A stretch of 64,000 nt of DNA from Heliocidaris tuberculata. Taxonomy: Eukaryota; Echinodermata; Echinoidea; Camarodonta; Echinometridae. The position numbers and the translations under genes are program-made. The DNA is taken from positions 45,463,302 through 45,527,301 of the forward strand of contig CM046838.1 in assembly GCA_025618425.1 (NCBI GenBank). Direction: 5' to 3'. Below, piece after piece: positions 1-10,990 of this stretch (its first letter is position 1; each line of letters starts with the position of its first letter). Below the pieces are notes generated by a model, which made no database searches, had not been told where the DNA came from, and saw only the letters and a list, made by a program, of their open reading frames with translations.

Positions 1-1262
1 TCCTATAATCAAATACAACTTGCTTTGTTTTCCTTTCATTGAGTTTAAGATAGTTACAATCACACCACTGTACAAAAGAGTCCAATGTCATTCTGTAGTC
101 TGTCTCGTCATTCTTCGTGATCAGACCAATGATTACCGTGTCATTGGCGTATTTAAGAATGCTCGTGTTTACGCGATCAGCTTGACAATAATTCGTATAC
201 AGTATAAAAAGGATGGGAGACAGGACACAGCCCTGAGGAGACCCGGTGCTCGTTGACATCGGTCGCGAAAGAACACCACTAACTGCCACCTATTGAGTTC
301 TGTTGTCGAGGAAATCGCCAATCCAGTGTACAAGGGTGGGGTCGACTCGCAGATCCCTAAGCTTTTCGATCAGCTTCGCTGCTACCATGGTATTGAATGC
401 CGATGCAAAATCAACAAATGTAGCACGAGCGTATGAATCGCGGTTGTCTGTATGATGTTGAATACAATGAACAAGTGATAACACCGCATCATCTACTGAT
501 TTATTCTTTTGGTATGCAAACTGAAATATATCCACCTGCTGCACCAAAGGATCGAGGAGACGCTTTGACACAATTCGCTCAAAGCACTTCATGACTTGTG
601 ATGTCAAAGCGATCGGACGGTAGTCGTTCGGTTCCTTGGGTCGCGATTTCTTAGCAACGGGAACAATGACGGCAGACTTCCAACACAGTACATAGGAATG
701 GTGTGTGTCTTCAGTGATTTTTGGAAAATGCAGCATATGGAATTGCCAACTGATGAGCACATTTTTTGAGAATTTTCCCCATGATGTGGTCTGGTCCGCT
801 AGCTTTTCGTGGATTCACCCGCTTAAACTGCCTCGCTACTTCCCAAGTTTCGATAAGGTCGTTGCATTGTACAAAGTCATCAAACAATAGTTGATCAGGA
901 TTTATGGGATCCTCACAATTTTCCCTTTCAAATCGACAGAAGAATTCTCGGCATTCTTGCTTAGCGTTCTTAATTTCTTTCTTTACTTCCTTTACACTCT
1001 CAATTATCGAGGCTCGATCGTTGGCAGAGAAGGCAACGATTTTTTGCTTCATTGCATCCTTAACCTTTTTCGTGATCCAAGGTTTTTGGTTGGGATATAT
1101 TTTCACTGACTTTGTTTGGACACATGTATCTATGCAGAACCGTATGTAATCATTTATCCTTTCCGTTTCAACATCAATGTCTTCATCACTGAAAATATCC
1201 CAGTTCGTGTTTTCGAAGCAAGATTGCAATCTTTCAATCGCAGATTTATCCCACACTTTCCC
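1..1262 (-). pseudogene. Non-LTR retrotransposon (LINE) reverse transcriptase fragment, decayed
   Basis: Read on the minus strand from 1262 to the window edge, this matches the linker and reverse transcriptase of a non-LTR retrotransposon of the CR1/Rex-like group. Visible motifs in order are ASGPDHI, NDYRPIALTS, an ARATFVDFASAFNT block (the first catalytic Asp region), TGSPQGCVLSP and LKYANDTVI. The last should be YADD, so a catalytic Asp is replaced by Asn. One frameshift lies near 715-760 and an in-frame stop follows the NRTQ motif near 297. No endonuclease is visible and the 3' end runs off the window. It is a dead copy. The clade assignment is an impression from motif style only. Confidence 0.85.
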
Positions 1263-1661
1263 AAGAGAACTGGAAGTGGATGAGCGTAAAGATCTCGCGG
1301 GGGTGTAATTTTAAATTAAAGAGGTATTGTATTTGGGAGCAGAACCGTGAACGCAGTGAAAAGTGAGCAACAAAATTTTTAAAATAATGCGATGTTTGAC
1401 AGGGAGCCAGTGCAGCGACTGCAAAACAGGGGAGATATGGGTACGCTTGGTGGACAGAATGACAATGCGAGCGGCAGCATTTTGAAGCTTCTGGAGCTTG
1501 GACAACAGATTTTCGGGTAAATTGAACAGAAGGGCATTGCCAAAGTCGAAATGGGGGGAAATTAAGGCGTGAACTATCTTTTCAGTGGCAGACTTGGACA
1601 AATATTTCCGAATAAAGACCTCACTGGCCGGGGAGGAATGGGAAAGGGTCATTATTGTCAT
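1263..1661 (-). pseudogene. C-terminal end of a second LINE reverse transcriptase
   Basis: On the minus strand this encodes the usual C-terminal part of CR1/L2-type polyproteins: ALISPHFDFGNALLFNLP, then KLQNAAARIVI, HISPVLQSLHWLPVKHRI and KILLLTFHCVHGSAPKY. After a stop it resumes as YTPARSLRSSTSSSL, the normal extreme C-terminus. The RT catalytic core is missing, so the copy is truncated at its 5' side. It abuts another LINE fragment at about 1262 on the same strand. It cannot be functional. Confidence 0.8.
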
Positions 1662-3024
1662 TCTTAGTGGGTTGAGAATTTTCGGGGTTAGTTTCCGGCT
1701 TGTTTCATGGTCTTTCTTGTTTGGACAGTACTTTTGCTGCTTGTGCGAATGTCAATTTATTTGTAATCTTTAGATTAGAACTTGGACCCTTTTTTGCCTT
1801 TTTTATTTATTCATTATTTATTCGTGTTTTATTTATGAAAAATAAAAATAGTGGATGGTAATCCAATTCAGTTATGTAACTGCTTTACAACGGAGCCCTC
1901 CACAAAATTATAATATAAACAAAAAATCAAACATGGAATCATTACATTCATAGGATACCGTGGAGCGCAAACCAACAGCGCACTCTGGCCTGATGTCCAT
2001 CAAAGTCCCCCCCCCCCCCCCAAAAAAAAAAAAAAAAAAAAAAATCACCAACCCGAAACCACACAAGGAGACGCACAGTGACAGCATTTCAGAGACACCA
2101 TTTATGACATGTAATTATAGAATCCACTCCGACAACAGTGCATGCGGAATTGGGCGGCTACCCCACACGAAACATGCCAGGCCCCCATTAGCCAATTAGT
2201 CGGCGCTCGATGGTAGACATGCCCAAACAACGAAATACATTAAAAATCTTGAAAAGCCAGATAGTTTTTCAAAGCATGTTGCAAAAATGTTTCCATTGTT
2301 TTTGGGAATTACTTATTGTCTTACAGTTTTGAACAAAATAGTGGTAGTTTATTGAATAGGGAATTTCCAGAGAATGAAAAGGATCGTTTTTTATATTCTG
2401 TTTAAGGGTAGGGTATTCGTAGACGGCTGGTTGTGTCATGACGTGTATTATACATAATAGGTCGCATTTACAGACAATGGCTTCAAATAATTTGGTACAC
2501 TTCCAAATCTTATACACTAAGATAAATTTTTGATATTTAATTCTTTGATCGACGGATTGCCAATTCAGGGTAGTTAATAAAGAACATTGTGAAGTCCTGA
2601 AGTTGAATAGTCTGTATTTAAAACTAGACGGGCATATCTATTCTGTAGTTTCTGTAACCGAGTTAAGTTAGTTTTGGAACAATTACCACATGGCAACAAT
2701 AACCACATGCCGTACAACAGTAATCAATGTATGACAATATCAATGCGAAATATAGATGTTTCAACTGTTTCGTGTGGGTAAAATGTTTGATTCTTCTACT
2801 GCAAGCAATGGACCGTGATATTTTACTTGAAATATACTGAATATGTAATGTCTAATTTAATTGAGAATCAAAAATCACCCCAATATATTTAATATTATCA
2901 ACATACTCCACTACAGTATTTTGAAAATCAATAATTATTTTCCTATTGTTTGATTCACGTATAGTACCAAAAGCCCTAACCTTAGTTTTTTGTGGATGTA
3001 TATACGATTAAGCCTAAGCCATTT
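1662..3024. other. Intergenic, no gene recognised
   Basis: AT-rich DNA with only short unsupported reading frames. A C-run followed by an A-run at about 2007-2044 is the most obvious feature and resembles a retroposon tail. I see no exon, RNA gene or clear inverted repeat. Confidence 0.5.
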
Positions 3025-3414
3025 TTAAATCAAATCCAAATCAGATTGCAAATTTTCTTGAATCTTCGTTACAGCGTTATCGGAGTTAAAAAGTGCAGGA
3101 TCATCTGCATAAAAACAAACCTTTGTTTTACTATGAAAAGGTAAATTACCAATATCATTAACGTATAAACAGAATATCAGGGGCCCAAGTATGGACCCCC
3201 TTTTTGGCTTCTGGGCAGTAATATAAAGCAGCCGAATGGTTGACCCCTCAGTTGAATCACGTAGGGGTTTCTTTTCTATTACTTTTTTCGAAGTTATGTG
3301 GTTCCCACACCTCACGCATCTCATTTGGGTTCTGCACTGGGCTATTCCGTGGCCGTAACGCTGACATTTGAAGCACCTAAAATACAGGGGATTGTATTGT
3401 TTGACGTCAAACAA
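3025..3414 (-). pseudogene. Chimeric LINE remnant: zinc-knuckle ORF1 piece joined to RT piece
   Basis: The minus-strand frame opens with a CCHC zinc knuckle, CFKCQRYGHGIAQC, followed by RCVRCG, typical of ORF1 or gag-like proteins of Jockey-type LINEs. Without a stop it continues into a reverse transcriptase block, GSILGPLIFCLYVNDI, with the catalytic box written as FYADDPALF (the usual Thr after ADD is Pro). The endonuclease and N-terminal RT that normally separate these parts are absent, so the open frame is a deletion product or two insertions joined. Nothing suggests it is expressed. Confidence 0.75.
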
Positions 3415-4540
3415 TTTGTAACTTATTTACGCTACTGGGAATGAAGTAGAACCAAGCTGTGTTTTGACGTCACAGGCAAGAGTCGATGACTAGGATTTGT
3501 CATCTGGGCATTAGTGGGCGTTTGCAATTTGCAACCTCATAGACACGTGAAACCTGTTGTATTATCGTCTCTGAAAATTACTGTTATTTTGTTGTTTTTA
3601 TACAAGCCCAATGTCATGAATGTTGTAAGTAGAAAATTGTTTCATACTAAGAAAGTTGAATGTTTACTGCTTTGTTTAATGCTCTTCACTATAGATATGG
3701 TGAACTATAAATATAAGTTAGAAAATAATAAATCCAAAATTTTATGATATGAATAAGTTCACAAGCATGAATGAGACGTGTACGCAAAATGTGTATGGTA
3801 CATTAATGTGACTATGTATGTTACGTAATGTATGCAGTAACATAAGCTGACATCAAGTTGTGTGTCAATTAAGGCATGAAGTATAATTTACATAGAAGAG
3901 TTACAGTTTATGAGGGCATTAAGTTATGAGACAAATGAAAGCAAGATTTCTAGAGTTCAGAGAATTTAATTTGGTGCATTTAAGTGGAAGAATTTAGGGG
4001 CACATGAATGAAGAGGTATGTGACTGAAAGTAGGTCAGGTAGGTCAGTCAGGGAGCTAACCCACATAGTTGTATATGATAAGGAATCGTGATTAGGTTGA
4101 CATGTTACACAGCTTTATGCTCTGAGGTTGACATTATTTTGTCTTTAGTTTTCATAGCCAGTTGGCACAGTGAATGATATATATTGTATGCTTTGCTAAT
4201 GCAAATAGAAATGACAAAGTATAATAGAGACATGAGATTTGATTTGGCATATAGTACAGACGGTGTAGATTTATTTCTAATGATGATTTATGTGATTCAA
4301 GGCAAAGACTTATTATTGTTTGCTTTTGTCTCATTAAATCCGATGTTGAACCTTGCTGCAAGACGCATCATTTTAACAACACAAGGGTGTCACCTCAGGG
4401 TCACTGATTGTCAACAGTGGACTTTCACTTAGAGTTAATCCGTCATCTACAGGGAAGGTTCGGCTTGTTAAATATTATAGAATCACACTCTTCAGGGGAA
4501 TGAACTTTGAACTATTTTCTACACTTTAAACTGTCTTTAC
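3415..4540. other. Intergenic, no gene recognised
   Basis: AT-rich sequence with scattered short frames and no recognisable coding or structural signal. It lies just 5' of a SINE and may include decayed retrotransposon sequence, but I cannot support a specific assignment. Confidence 0.4.
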
Positions 4541-4545
4541 TTTTG

Positions 4546-4929
4546 ATCGACTGAGCTGGCTCAGTCGTTAAAGCGTCTGCCTGTCGAACCAAAGATCGTG
4601 TGTTCGAATCCACCCCGGGCGGGTGACTGAAGCCTGCGTTGTGTGTTAACGTGCCCCTCCCTTGTTTCATAGACGCAGGCTATGTTGCAGTGAAAAACAC
4701 TCCGTCCCTCGTATAGGATGTTAACTGGAGGCCCCGTGTAGAGGACAGTCACCACCTTTTCACGTTAGGAACCCACTGCACTATTCGAATACGAGTAGGG
4801 GGAAACCCCGGTGTAGTGGTACACCTGCACATCCCAATCAGTTATATCGGGAGGAGAGACCTAAGGGTTACAGTGATTCAGTTCGCTTTTCCCCTCCCAG
4901 GCACAGGTGACACCAAATACATAATAACG

Positions 4930-4986
<57 letters not shown>

Positions 4987-5035
4987 CTACTACTAATAAT
5001 AATTTTTATTATTATTCTTTTCACACTATTCACTC
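4546..5035 (+). repeat. tRNA-derived SINE with (TAA)n tail
   Basis: The left end reads like a tRNA gene with an RNA polymerase III promoter: an A-box-like TGGCTCAGTCG near 4556 and a B-box-like GTTCGAATCCA near 4602, at normal spacing. A tRNA-unrelated body follows, and the 3' end is an (ATA)n microsatellite at about 4920-4990. This is the standard layout of a tRNA-derived SINE. The parent tRNA is not identified and the right boundary is approximate. Confidence 0.75.
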
Positions 5036-5103
5036 CTTGATGTTTCAGTTCATTGCAGATTTCGTTATCTGTCATTTCTGTTGTAACTCCAGAAATCACC
5101 CCT

Positions 5104-5264
5104 CGCCATTGTATTGTGTTATGATTATTACAGATGTTATCCAGTTGTAAATATTGTGATCGATATCTCCCGGTGATCGGCCTCTTGGCCGCGGCGTTCA
5201 ATAAACATCAATCTCAGCCTTAAAATCCGTCTGGTAATTGCCTTTTATTTTAATTAGATTGGCG
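5104..5264 (+). repeat. LTR-like direct repeat, left copy
   Basis: About 160 bases here are repeated in the same orientation at 8311-8471 with only scattered differences. Both contain ATCGATATCTCCC, GATCGGCCTCTTGG and a polyadenylation-like TTCAATAAAC, and both end in TTTTAATTAG followed by TGGCG. A direct repeat with an internal AATAAA bracketing a 3 kb interior fits the R-U5 part of a long terminal repeat. Homology further upstream is not evident, perhaps because the SINE at 4546 interrupted the LTR. Confidence 0.65.
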
Positions 5265-5336
5265 TGGTGGCAGCTTGTGGTCTGAACTCAAGGCCTGTAA
5301 TAATAATGTAATAATCTTGGTCATGATGAAAGGAGA

Positions 5337-5640
5337 ATGAAAGTAGAGGTGAAAAGTGGAAATGAAATCAGTATGATCAGTGAGTGGATAATTGATGAAA
5401 TGGGATTAGAGACTGTTATTGATGATAATCCCATGTTTAATCTGTACGAGATGGACAGAGCCCTTGAGTATGATGTCACGTCATGGGGTTTTCATACTTT
5501 AGCCTTGTCAGCAGTGGTGTTGAGATGCAGTTTCTTGAGATAGTTGTTAGTGATGAAGATGTTGGTATAGTAGCTGGAGCACCATTCGTGGAAGAGAATG
5601 ATCAAGGTGCGACCTTCAAGGCATCAAGTCATTTTCAGTA
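5337..5640 (+). pseudogene. Possible retropepsin-like fragment of the LTR element
   Basis: The frame from 5337 gives KSGNEISMISEWIIDEMGLE, shaped like the start of a retroviral-type aspartic protease (a D-T/S-G motif followed by a Met/Ile-rich strand), but the catalytic Asp is replaced. After a frameshift near 5510 it continues as EIVVSDEDVGIVAGAPFVEE, reminiscent of the C-terminal part of the same fold. This is a weak resemblance, and I would not defend it without a profile search. It is certainly not intact. Confidence 0.3.
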
Positions 5641-5739
5641 ATGATTCTGTCTTTGTGTATGAGAACGAAAAGCGCTAGATCTCTGGTGTATGAGGAAAGT
5701 TCATAGGTAGCACAGCTTGCCACTGACAATGGGAATGGT

Positions 5740-6183
5740 ATGAAAGAGAATGATATCAGTGATGTTGAACACGCGAATGTAGTGTCTAGACCGGAACCCG
5801 TTGCTATCGTTATTGAGCAAAGTCCTGGTATCCCACTCTCAACTGAGAGTTCTCGTAGTCTGAATGTGTTGAATGAGCCCTGCTTATCTAAAAGTATGTT
5901 CAAGAATGCACAGGAGTCTGTCGTTGTGGATATCTACTCTCCTCAGAGTAGTTGCTCTGGCTCTTGTGACAATTTGCGTTGTCATAGAGATATCCACCCC
6001 CCTTCCGGAAACAGCGGTGAGAGTATGTCCTCTCCTGAGAGTAGTCGGTCTGATTCTTGTGACAATTTGCATTGCCATAGTAATATCTGTCCCCATCCTG
6101 TAAATAGTGGCGATGGAGTGAATAAGGTTCACCTACATGAGTCCAAGTCTTTGTGCATGCCCACTTCTCGCGACAAAAATTAA
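5740..6183 (+). CDS. Unassigned ORF of the LTR interior with an internal duplication
   Basis: A 147-residue open frame with no recognised domain. A Cys/His-containing block appears twice: SCDNLRCHRDIHPPSGNSGE and, about 38 residues later, SCDNLHCHSNICPHPVNSGD. Both are preceded by a Ser-rich stretch containing SPQSS or SPESS. The CxxLxCH spacing is not a standard zinc knuckle. It could be part of a gag-like protein or an unselected frame. Coding status is uncertain. Confidence 0.3.
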   Translation: MKENDISDVEHANVVSRPEPVAIVIEQSPGIPLSTESSRSLNVLNEPCLSKSMFKNAQESVVVDIYSPQSSCSGSCDNLRCHRDIHPPSGNSGESMSSPESSRSDSCDNLHCHSNICPHPVNSGDGVNKVHLHESKSLCMPTSRDKN

Positions 6184-6313
6184 TTACACGTGCCAGATTC
6201 ACCTGACGAATTAAGCTTGCCTGATTCGCGTGAAGCATTGCGCTTGCCCGATTCGTTTGACATATCGAAGACGAATATTCTTGCTGATGTAGAAATATCC
6301 ACACAGCAGCAAC

Positions 6314-6754
6314 ATGCACACATCATCCCACAACATCACTCAAGCTTATACACCTACACAGCTCTCTACATCCACCACTGACAATAACGTAGAGCCCAAC
6401 AGCTGCCCAGATCTAGATGGCCGGCCTCCTCATACTCAGGCCCTTCTGCTTGCCATCGACATTACGGATGTTCACCTTCCTGACCACCAACTAGCTACCG
6501 CAGATGTCGTTGCCCCACCAAATCACCGACCGCCTACCGCAGATGTCGACATCCTTCCCGCCAACCAGGCTCCCGCAGATGTCGCCGTAATTCCTGGCCA
6601 CCTACCGCCAGCAGATGTCGATGCCCCTCCCGACCACCCACCATCTAATGCAGATGTCTGTGCCCCTCTGATGATAACAGCCCACGGCGCCCTTGACCCT
6701 CTACTTCCCCAGGTACCCTTACTCCACCTGCCACCCCTCCTATTCCCCCTTTGA
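6314..6754 (+). CDS. Unassigned ORF with ADV...PP tandem repeats
   Basis: A 146-residue open frame whose middle (about 6480-6680) is five imperfect repeats of a unit close to TADVxxPPNHxPP, each near 20 residues; the underlying DNA repeats the phrase GCAGATGTCG. No catalytic motif or known domain is visible. The composition is Pro, Ala, Asp and His rich, as in disordered spacers. It lies inside the LTR element and probably belongs to it, but expression is unproven. Confidence 0.3.
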   Translation: MHTSSHNITQAYTPTQLSTSTTDNNVEPNSCPDLDGRPPHTQALLLAIDITDVHLPDHQLATADVVAPPNHRPPTADVDILPANQAPADVAVIPGHLPPADVDAPPDHPPSNADVCAPLMITAHGALDPLLPQVPLLHLPPLLFPL

Positions 6755-7112
6755 GATATGCCGACCAACCATCCCTCCTGATCTCCTTGTAGGTAGTAAT
6801 GATTTTCCCTTGTCCCAGCTTCACAGTGCCAATAGTATCTGTTCTCTCCCATGTCCTGATTTCCCGCTCCAGTTTGTGGGCCCCTGCTGTACAGCAGCCT
6901 CTGCCTGTCTGCCTGACCAGGTCCCCTCTCCCTCAGCAGCCGATGACACCTCCTGGTTCCGGCCTCTTGATTCAGCGTGCTTGTTCGTTCCCACTGAGAG
7001 CGCTTTGGACTGTCGCCCCACCTCTCGGTCCCCTCCTCCCCGCAAGGCTTTATCAGACCCCCCCCCCCCCCCCCCACCCTCATGTTCCATAGGATCTCTG
7101 TTTAGACGATGA

Positions 7113-8310
7113 ACACATTATGTTAGTGTGATTGTTTAGTTGCTTAATTCTGCCTGTAAATATTGTTTTTACATTATTTTACTGATTGTAGCTGAAGTTT
7201 TATAGATTTTTATGTTGCTATGATTTTATGTTGGATGTGATACAGTATCTTTTACATCCAATTGCTCTCAATAGTGATGATGGTGTATGGTTTTTCAGGG
7301 CTCTTATTCCTTGAAAGAATTACATTACATTTTTGAATTGGGTATTACAGCATAATAACTTGTCCATAACTCTGTGTTGGTACAAATATATGTATCAAGT
7401 TCTCATATGACCAACCTTTTGAGTTTTGTTTGTTAAGCACAGTAGTAAGAGTAGCATGAAATACCATAATTTCGGTGTAATAACAGGGTTTTAATGCCAT
7501 ATTATCCTTTTGGCTTAGATGTCATGTACTGTGTTAGAATAAAGTCATTTTGTCTTCAAATGGACTGTTATGATCCATTTCATATTCAGAATACTGAGTG
7601 TGTAGCAAAGCCTGGTCTTCATTTGTTTTAGTGATGATTAATATCCAGTTTTGTATGAATTAATACGCTATGTGTTTTCCCTGAAACGAGAATTGTTCGT
7701 TACTGCTATATCTTTTACACAGGAGAGCAATGAAGGTGTTGTAAGGGAATAAAGATAATTAATGATTGCTTTATAGGGAAAATAAGGGATGAGGATATTA
7801 TAGTGAGGATAAGTGTTGGGTGAACCATGATGATAGTGATAGCGTAGTACAGTTTATAATAATGTTAGTAACAGTCCTGGAGTACATACATGTATATAGA
7901 AATACATAGATGCATAGTGAGCTGTATGAAGATGATTCTTTGGTTTTATTTAGTAACAGCATGTAGAATTAGTGAATATGTTTAGCGAGCCAGTCAATCA
8001 TATGTTTGAAGGTAGTTTATTAGTGTCATACACTGTAGTTCTTTCATGGAAGTCCAAAATGCAGGACATTGGATAAGTTGTGCGTGTAGACATAGCTTGT
8101 TGATTGCATGATTTCTCGTTAAAACTGCGGCCTGGAGCCAGTTTGCAGAGTATTGGTAACAGATGTTGATAATATGCTTTCGTCAGTGTTTTCTAGTTTA
8201 ATGCAAACCACGTGTCAGGTATAACCCTTGCCTTCTTAGGTCGCTATATGGTAATGAGTCTGAAAATGATTTACAACTAGTTTTTTATGGAAAAAGAAGA
8301 AAATAAGTCA
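7113..8310. other. Non-coding part of the LTR element
   Basis: AT-rich sequence with no frame over about 60 codons, no RT motif and no clear inverted repeat. It probably represents 3' untranslated interior, and perhaps the U3 part of the right LTR, but the LTR's left boundary cannot be placed because the left copy lacks matching sequence. Confidence 0.4.
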
Positions 8311-8471
8311 CGCCACTGTGTTGTGTTATGATTATTACGGATGTTATCCAGTTGTAAATAATGTGATCGATATCTCCCGATGATCGGCCTCTTGGTCGCG
8401 GCGTTCAATAAACACCAGTCTCAGCCTTAATCTTCGTCTGGCAATTGCCTTTTATTTTAATTAGTCTGGCG
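8311..8471 (+). repeat. LTR-like direct repeat, right copy
   Basis: Right-hand partner of 5104-5264 in the same orientation, with the same ATCGATATCTCCC, GATCGGCCTCTTGG and TTCAATAAAC phrases and the same TTTTAATTAG end. The two copies differ at scattered positions, about one in twelve by eye, so the insertion is not recent. Confidence 0.65.
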
Positions 8472-10580
8472 CCTTTTAAAAAATTCTATTTTTCTGCGAC
8501 CTTCAAGGGAATGGTTCCTATATTATTGATTTGAGACAGTGCTCTTACCTGCTTGTGATTTTTACACTTAATAGAGAGACTTTGAGTTATGGGCTTAACA
8601 AATTCTACTGGGTTGGGACACGCTTCACGGATATTTCTGGCTATAACGATGGGATTTACATTTTTCAGGGACTTTGACTTGTCAATTATAGTAATGAATA
8701 CTTTGAATTCTGACTGTATGTTCTGTGTGGGTGTACTAAATAATGTGTTCTGGTCTTCTGAGGAAGAAGATTCCTTCTACTGCCAGGCTTCCTTCCCGTC
8801 TGCGTTTATTCCTGGGTTTCATCTCCCCTCGGCAGTATGTTACCGTTCGGAATTCATCTTCATCACCATGGGATTCTAACACTGGAGGCACATCGCCCGG
8901 TAAGGGTGCTGCCCCGGCCATGTCCGGGTTGGTCGCCTGAAAAGGCCGGAATTTTTTAAACGTGTGCTGTGTACCGTGTAATTATGGGTGCGGTATGGGT
9001 TAGTATATACATATCCCACAAAAACTTGCCTATCTTCTGCCTCCGATGCTAAGGATAAGCCTATATAATCCAATAAAGTTATAATACAAGATCCATTTGT
9101 ATAAAGAAAAGCCAAAATTCAGTCCAAGATGTTCAGTATTGACGCCAAAATTTAATCAAATTTGACCCAAAAAAATCTACGGAGCTCTTGGAAACACGTT
9201 CGCTCAAAAAAGTTGCGCGAAAGTGCATGCAATATCGACTACCCACCGTAGCCTAGATTCCAGCCTCCCTGTGCCCCCTCCCTTTTTTTAGTAAAAAGGT
9301 ATTGAGTCGGGTCTCGAAATATCAAGACTTTCCCTGACTTTTCCTCCCCTAGAATAATGAGAGCCAGAGAAAGATGTGTAGTCTCAATAGTTCAAGACTT
9401 AAGTCAATACATATTCATTTAGAGTGAGTATTCATTAAGCCTAGAATCTACACTAAAATTGAACCCAGTTAAACCTCACTATTCTAATACCATGAATACG
9501 GCAGCCGAAGCCCTTCCGCATTGCTTCCGTGATCATCCACGGACCTTTGTAATTCGATCCTATATATCCGGGATTAAAGTTTAGCAGTTCCATGTAGATC
9601 CTAGCCTGTTTCGGGTTACTTTCCGGTCTCGTCAGGTCCATACTACGGAGGTCCTGCCGTCATAATGCCGCTTTTGACTGTATGGCGATCTGGAATGAAT
9701 TCATCCGTAAGCATGGTAGGCGAGAATCAGGAATCTACCGTCGCTAACCATCCTAGGGAGTCCGTAAAGCGGCCTTCGCAAATACAAGGATCTCAACACG
9801 GATTAAAATGGATCGTCACTTCGGGACCCTCCTTTGTTATTCATTATTATTTCCTCTTTCACCGTGTATACGCCGGACAAGCCTCCGACCCTGGTCCTTG
9901 GCGCACCGGCATTGTGAAGACGATCTGGGAGAAAATTAAAGAGTACACTGAGTACACGGATGAAAAGTATCCGTATCCGAAGGCACCGCGTACCTCCGTG
10001 TAGCCACCAAGAGATCCGTGTTGAGACCGGCGCGCCGTCCTCCAGGGACGAAAATTTCGTATTATGTTGAACCCGGTAGCCTACGGAATGTTTACGGACA
10101 TACACTGTCCTATCACGGAGAATACACCTTTTCTCAAGTGACCGTAGAGTCAACACTCCAGGAGTAACACAATAAAAAACATGAAAGGACAGTGAAAATG
10201 ACCAGCAGACCGCTTTTGATTTCTTCGATTTTTATGAAAAAGGAATTATGTCAAAGTTTAGCTCTTGAGAATCAGCATATGCATGGTTCATTGTGAATGA
10301 AACCTTTTATTTGCTGTATCTTATGGTGTTTTTTTTTTAATGTTTTCGAATACTAAAAGTTCAGATCATTTTGAAAAATCAGATCGCAATATTTTTTAAC
10401 GAAGATGATGATGATAATAGTAATGATAATAAAAATAGTAATGAAAATAATGACAATAATAACAACAACCATAATAATGATAATAATAACAACTACAACA
10501 TAAATGATGGTAGCTGTAGAAGTAGTTGTAGTAAGGTCCATGAATGTTCAGTCGAATGACATTCCTTTGGCAGAAACTAC
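8472..10580. other. Intergenic, no gene recognised
   Basis: Contains several frames of 60-117 codons at 8589-8940 and 9453-10156 in a stretch richer in GC and CpG than its surroundings. None shows a recognisable domain, and frames overlap on both strands, as in a repeat without coding constraint. A GAT/AAT/AAC-rich simple-sequence tract lies at about 10398-10503. I looked here for the missing upstream lectin exons and found none. Confidence 0.45.
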
Positions 10581-10612
10581 CAGTGTTGTCATGGTTGTAG
10601 GTTTGTAGGTCT

Positions 10613-10806
10613 CAAGACAAGGTCTCGATCTCGAGACCACCTCGAGACCGTCTCGAGACCGTCTCGAGACCCGTTTTATAGCTTCCCGGTCTCGTAGCTA
10701 GAAGTCTCGGTCTCAGAGGCTCAAAGTCTTGGGCTTGGACCTTAAAGTCTCGGTCTCGAACCTCAAGGTCTCGAGAAAACCGCTCGAGACCTCTTGAGAC
10801 CCGACT
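10613..10806. repeat. Array of GGTCTCGAGACC palindromes (left subterminal)
   Basis: About fifteen copies of GTCTCG or its complement CGAGAC lie in 190 bases, several joined as the perfect 12-base palindrome CTCGAGACCGTC-type overlap (GGTCTCGAGACC). A related array occurs at 14478-14640. Subterminal arrays of short motifs are common in hAT-type elements and may bind transposase; that role is inferred. Confidence 0.7.
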
Positions 10807-10990
10807 CAAGTCATCAGTATGCGGATCAGCCCAATGTGTCTTGATTTCCAGCGAAATTTCTTCATTGAAAGTGACAACTAGAGTAAAGTCTTGTTATATC
10901 GTAAAATAGTAGAGAAATATCGTGAATTAGTAGAGAAGAACCATCTCCATACTGCTGCGTGACCTTTGAACAACAACAAAAAAAGAAATC

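Larger units (their letters stand above)
5265..8310 (+). mobile_element. Interior of a degenerate or non-autonomous LTR-type element
   Basis: This 3 kb segment sits between the two LTR-like repeats. It starts with TGGCGTGGTGGCAGC, a plausible primer-binding region just inside the 5' LTR. It holds the protease-like fragment at 5337-5640 and repetitive low-complexity frames at 5740-6754. I find no reverse transcriptase, RNase H or integrase motif. The stretch 7113-8310 is AT-rich and non-coding. The element is therefore either non-autonomous or heavily deleted. Confidence 0.5.

Noticed and set aside
6523..7083. Gly-rich minus-strand frame of 186 codons
   Set aside because: It is the antisense of the ADV...PP repeat region and a C-run; poly-Gly comes from the homopolymer. 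No supporting motif.
9453..10156. A possible gene in the GC-balanced block with frames on both strands
   Set aside because: Frames on the two strands overlap, neither has a recognisable motif or splice structure, and the surroundings are repeats.
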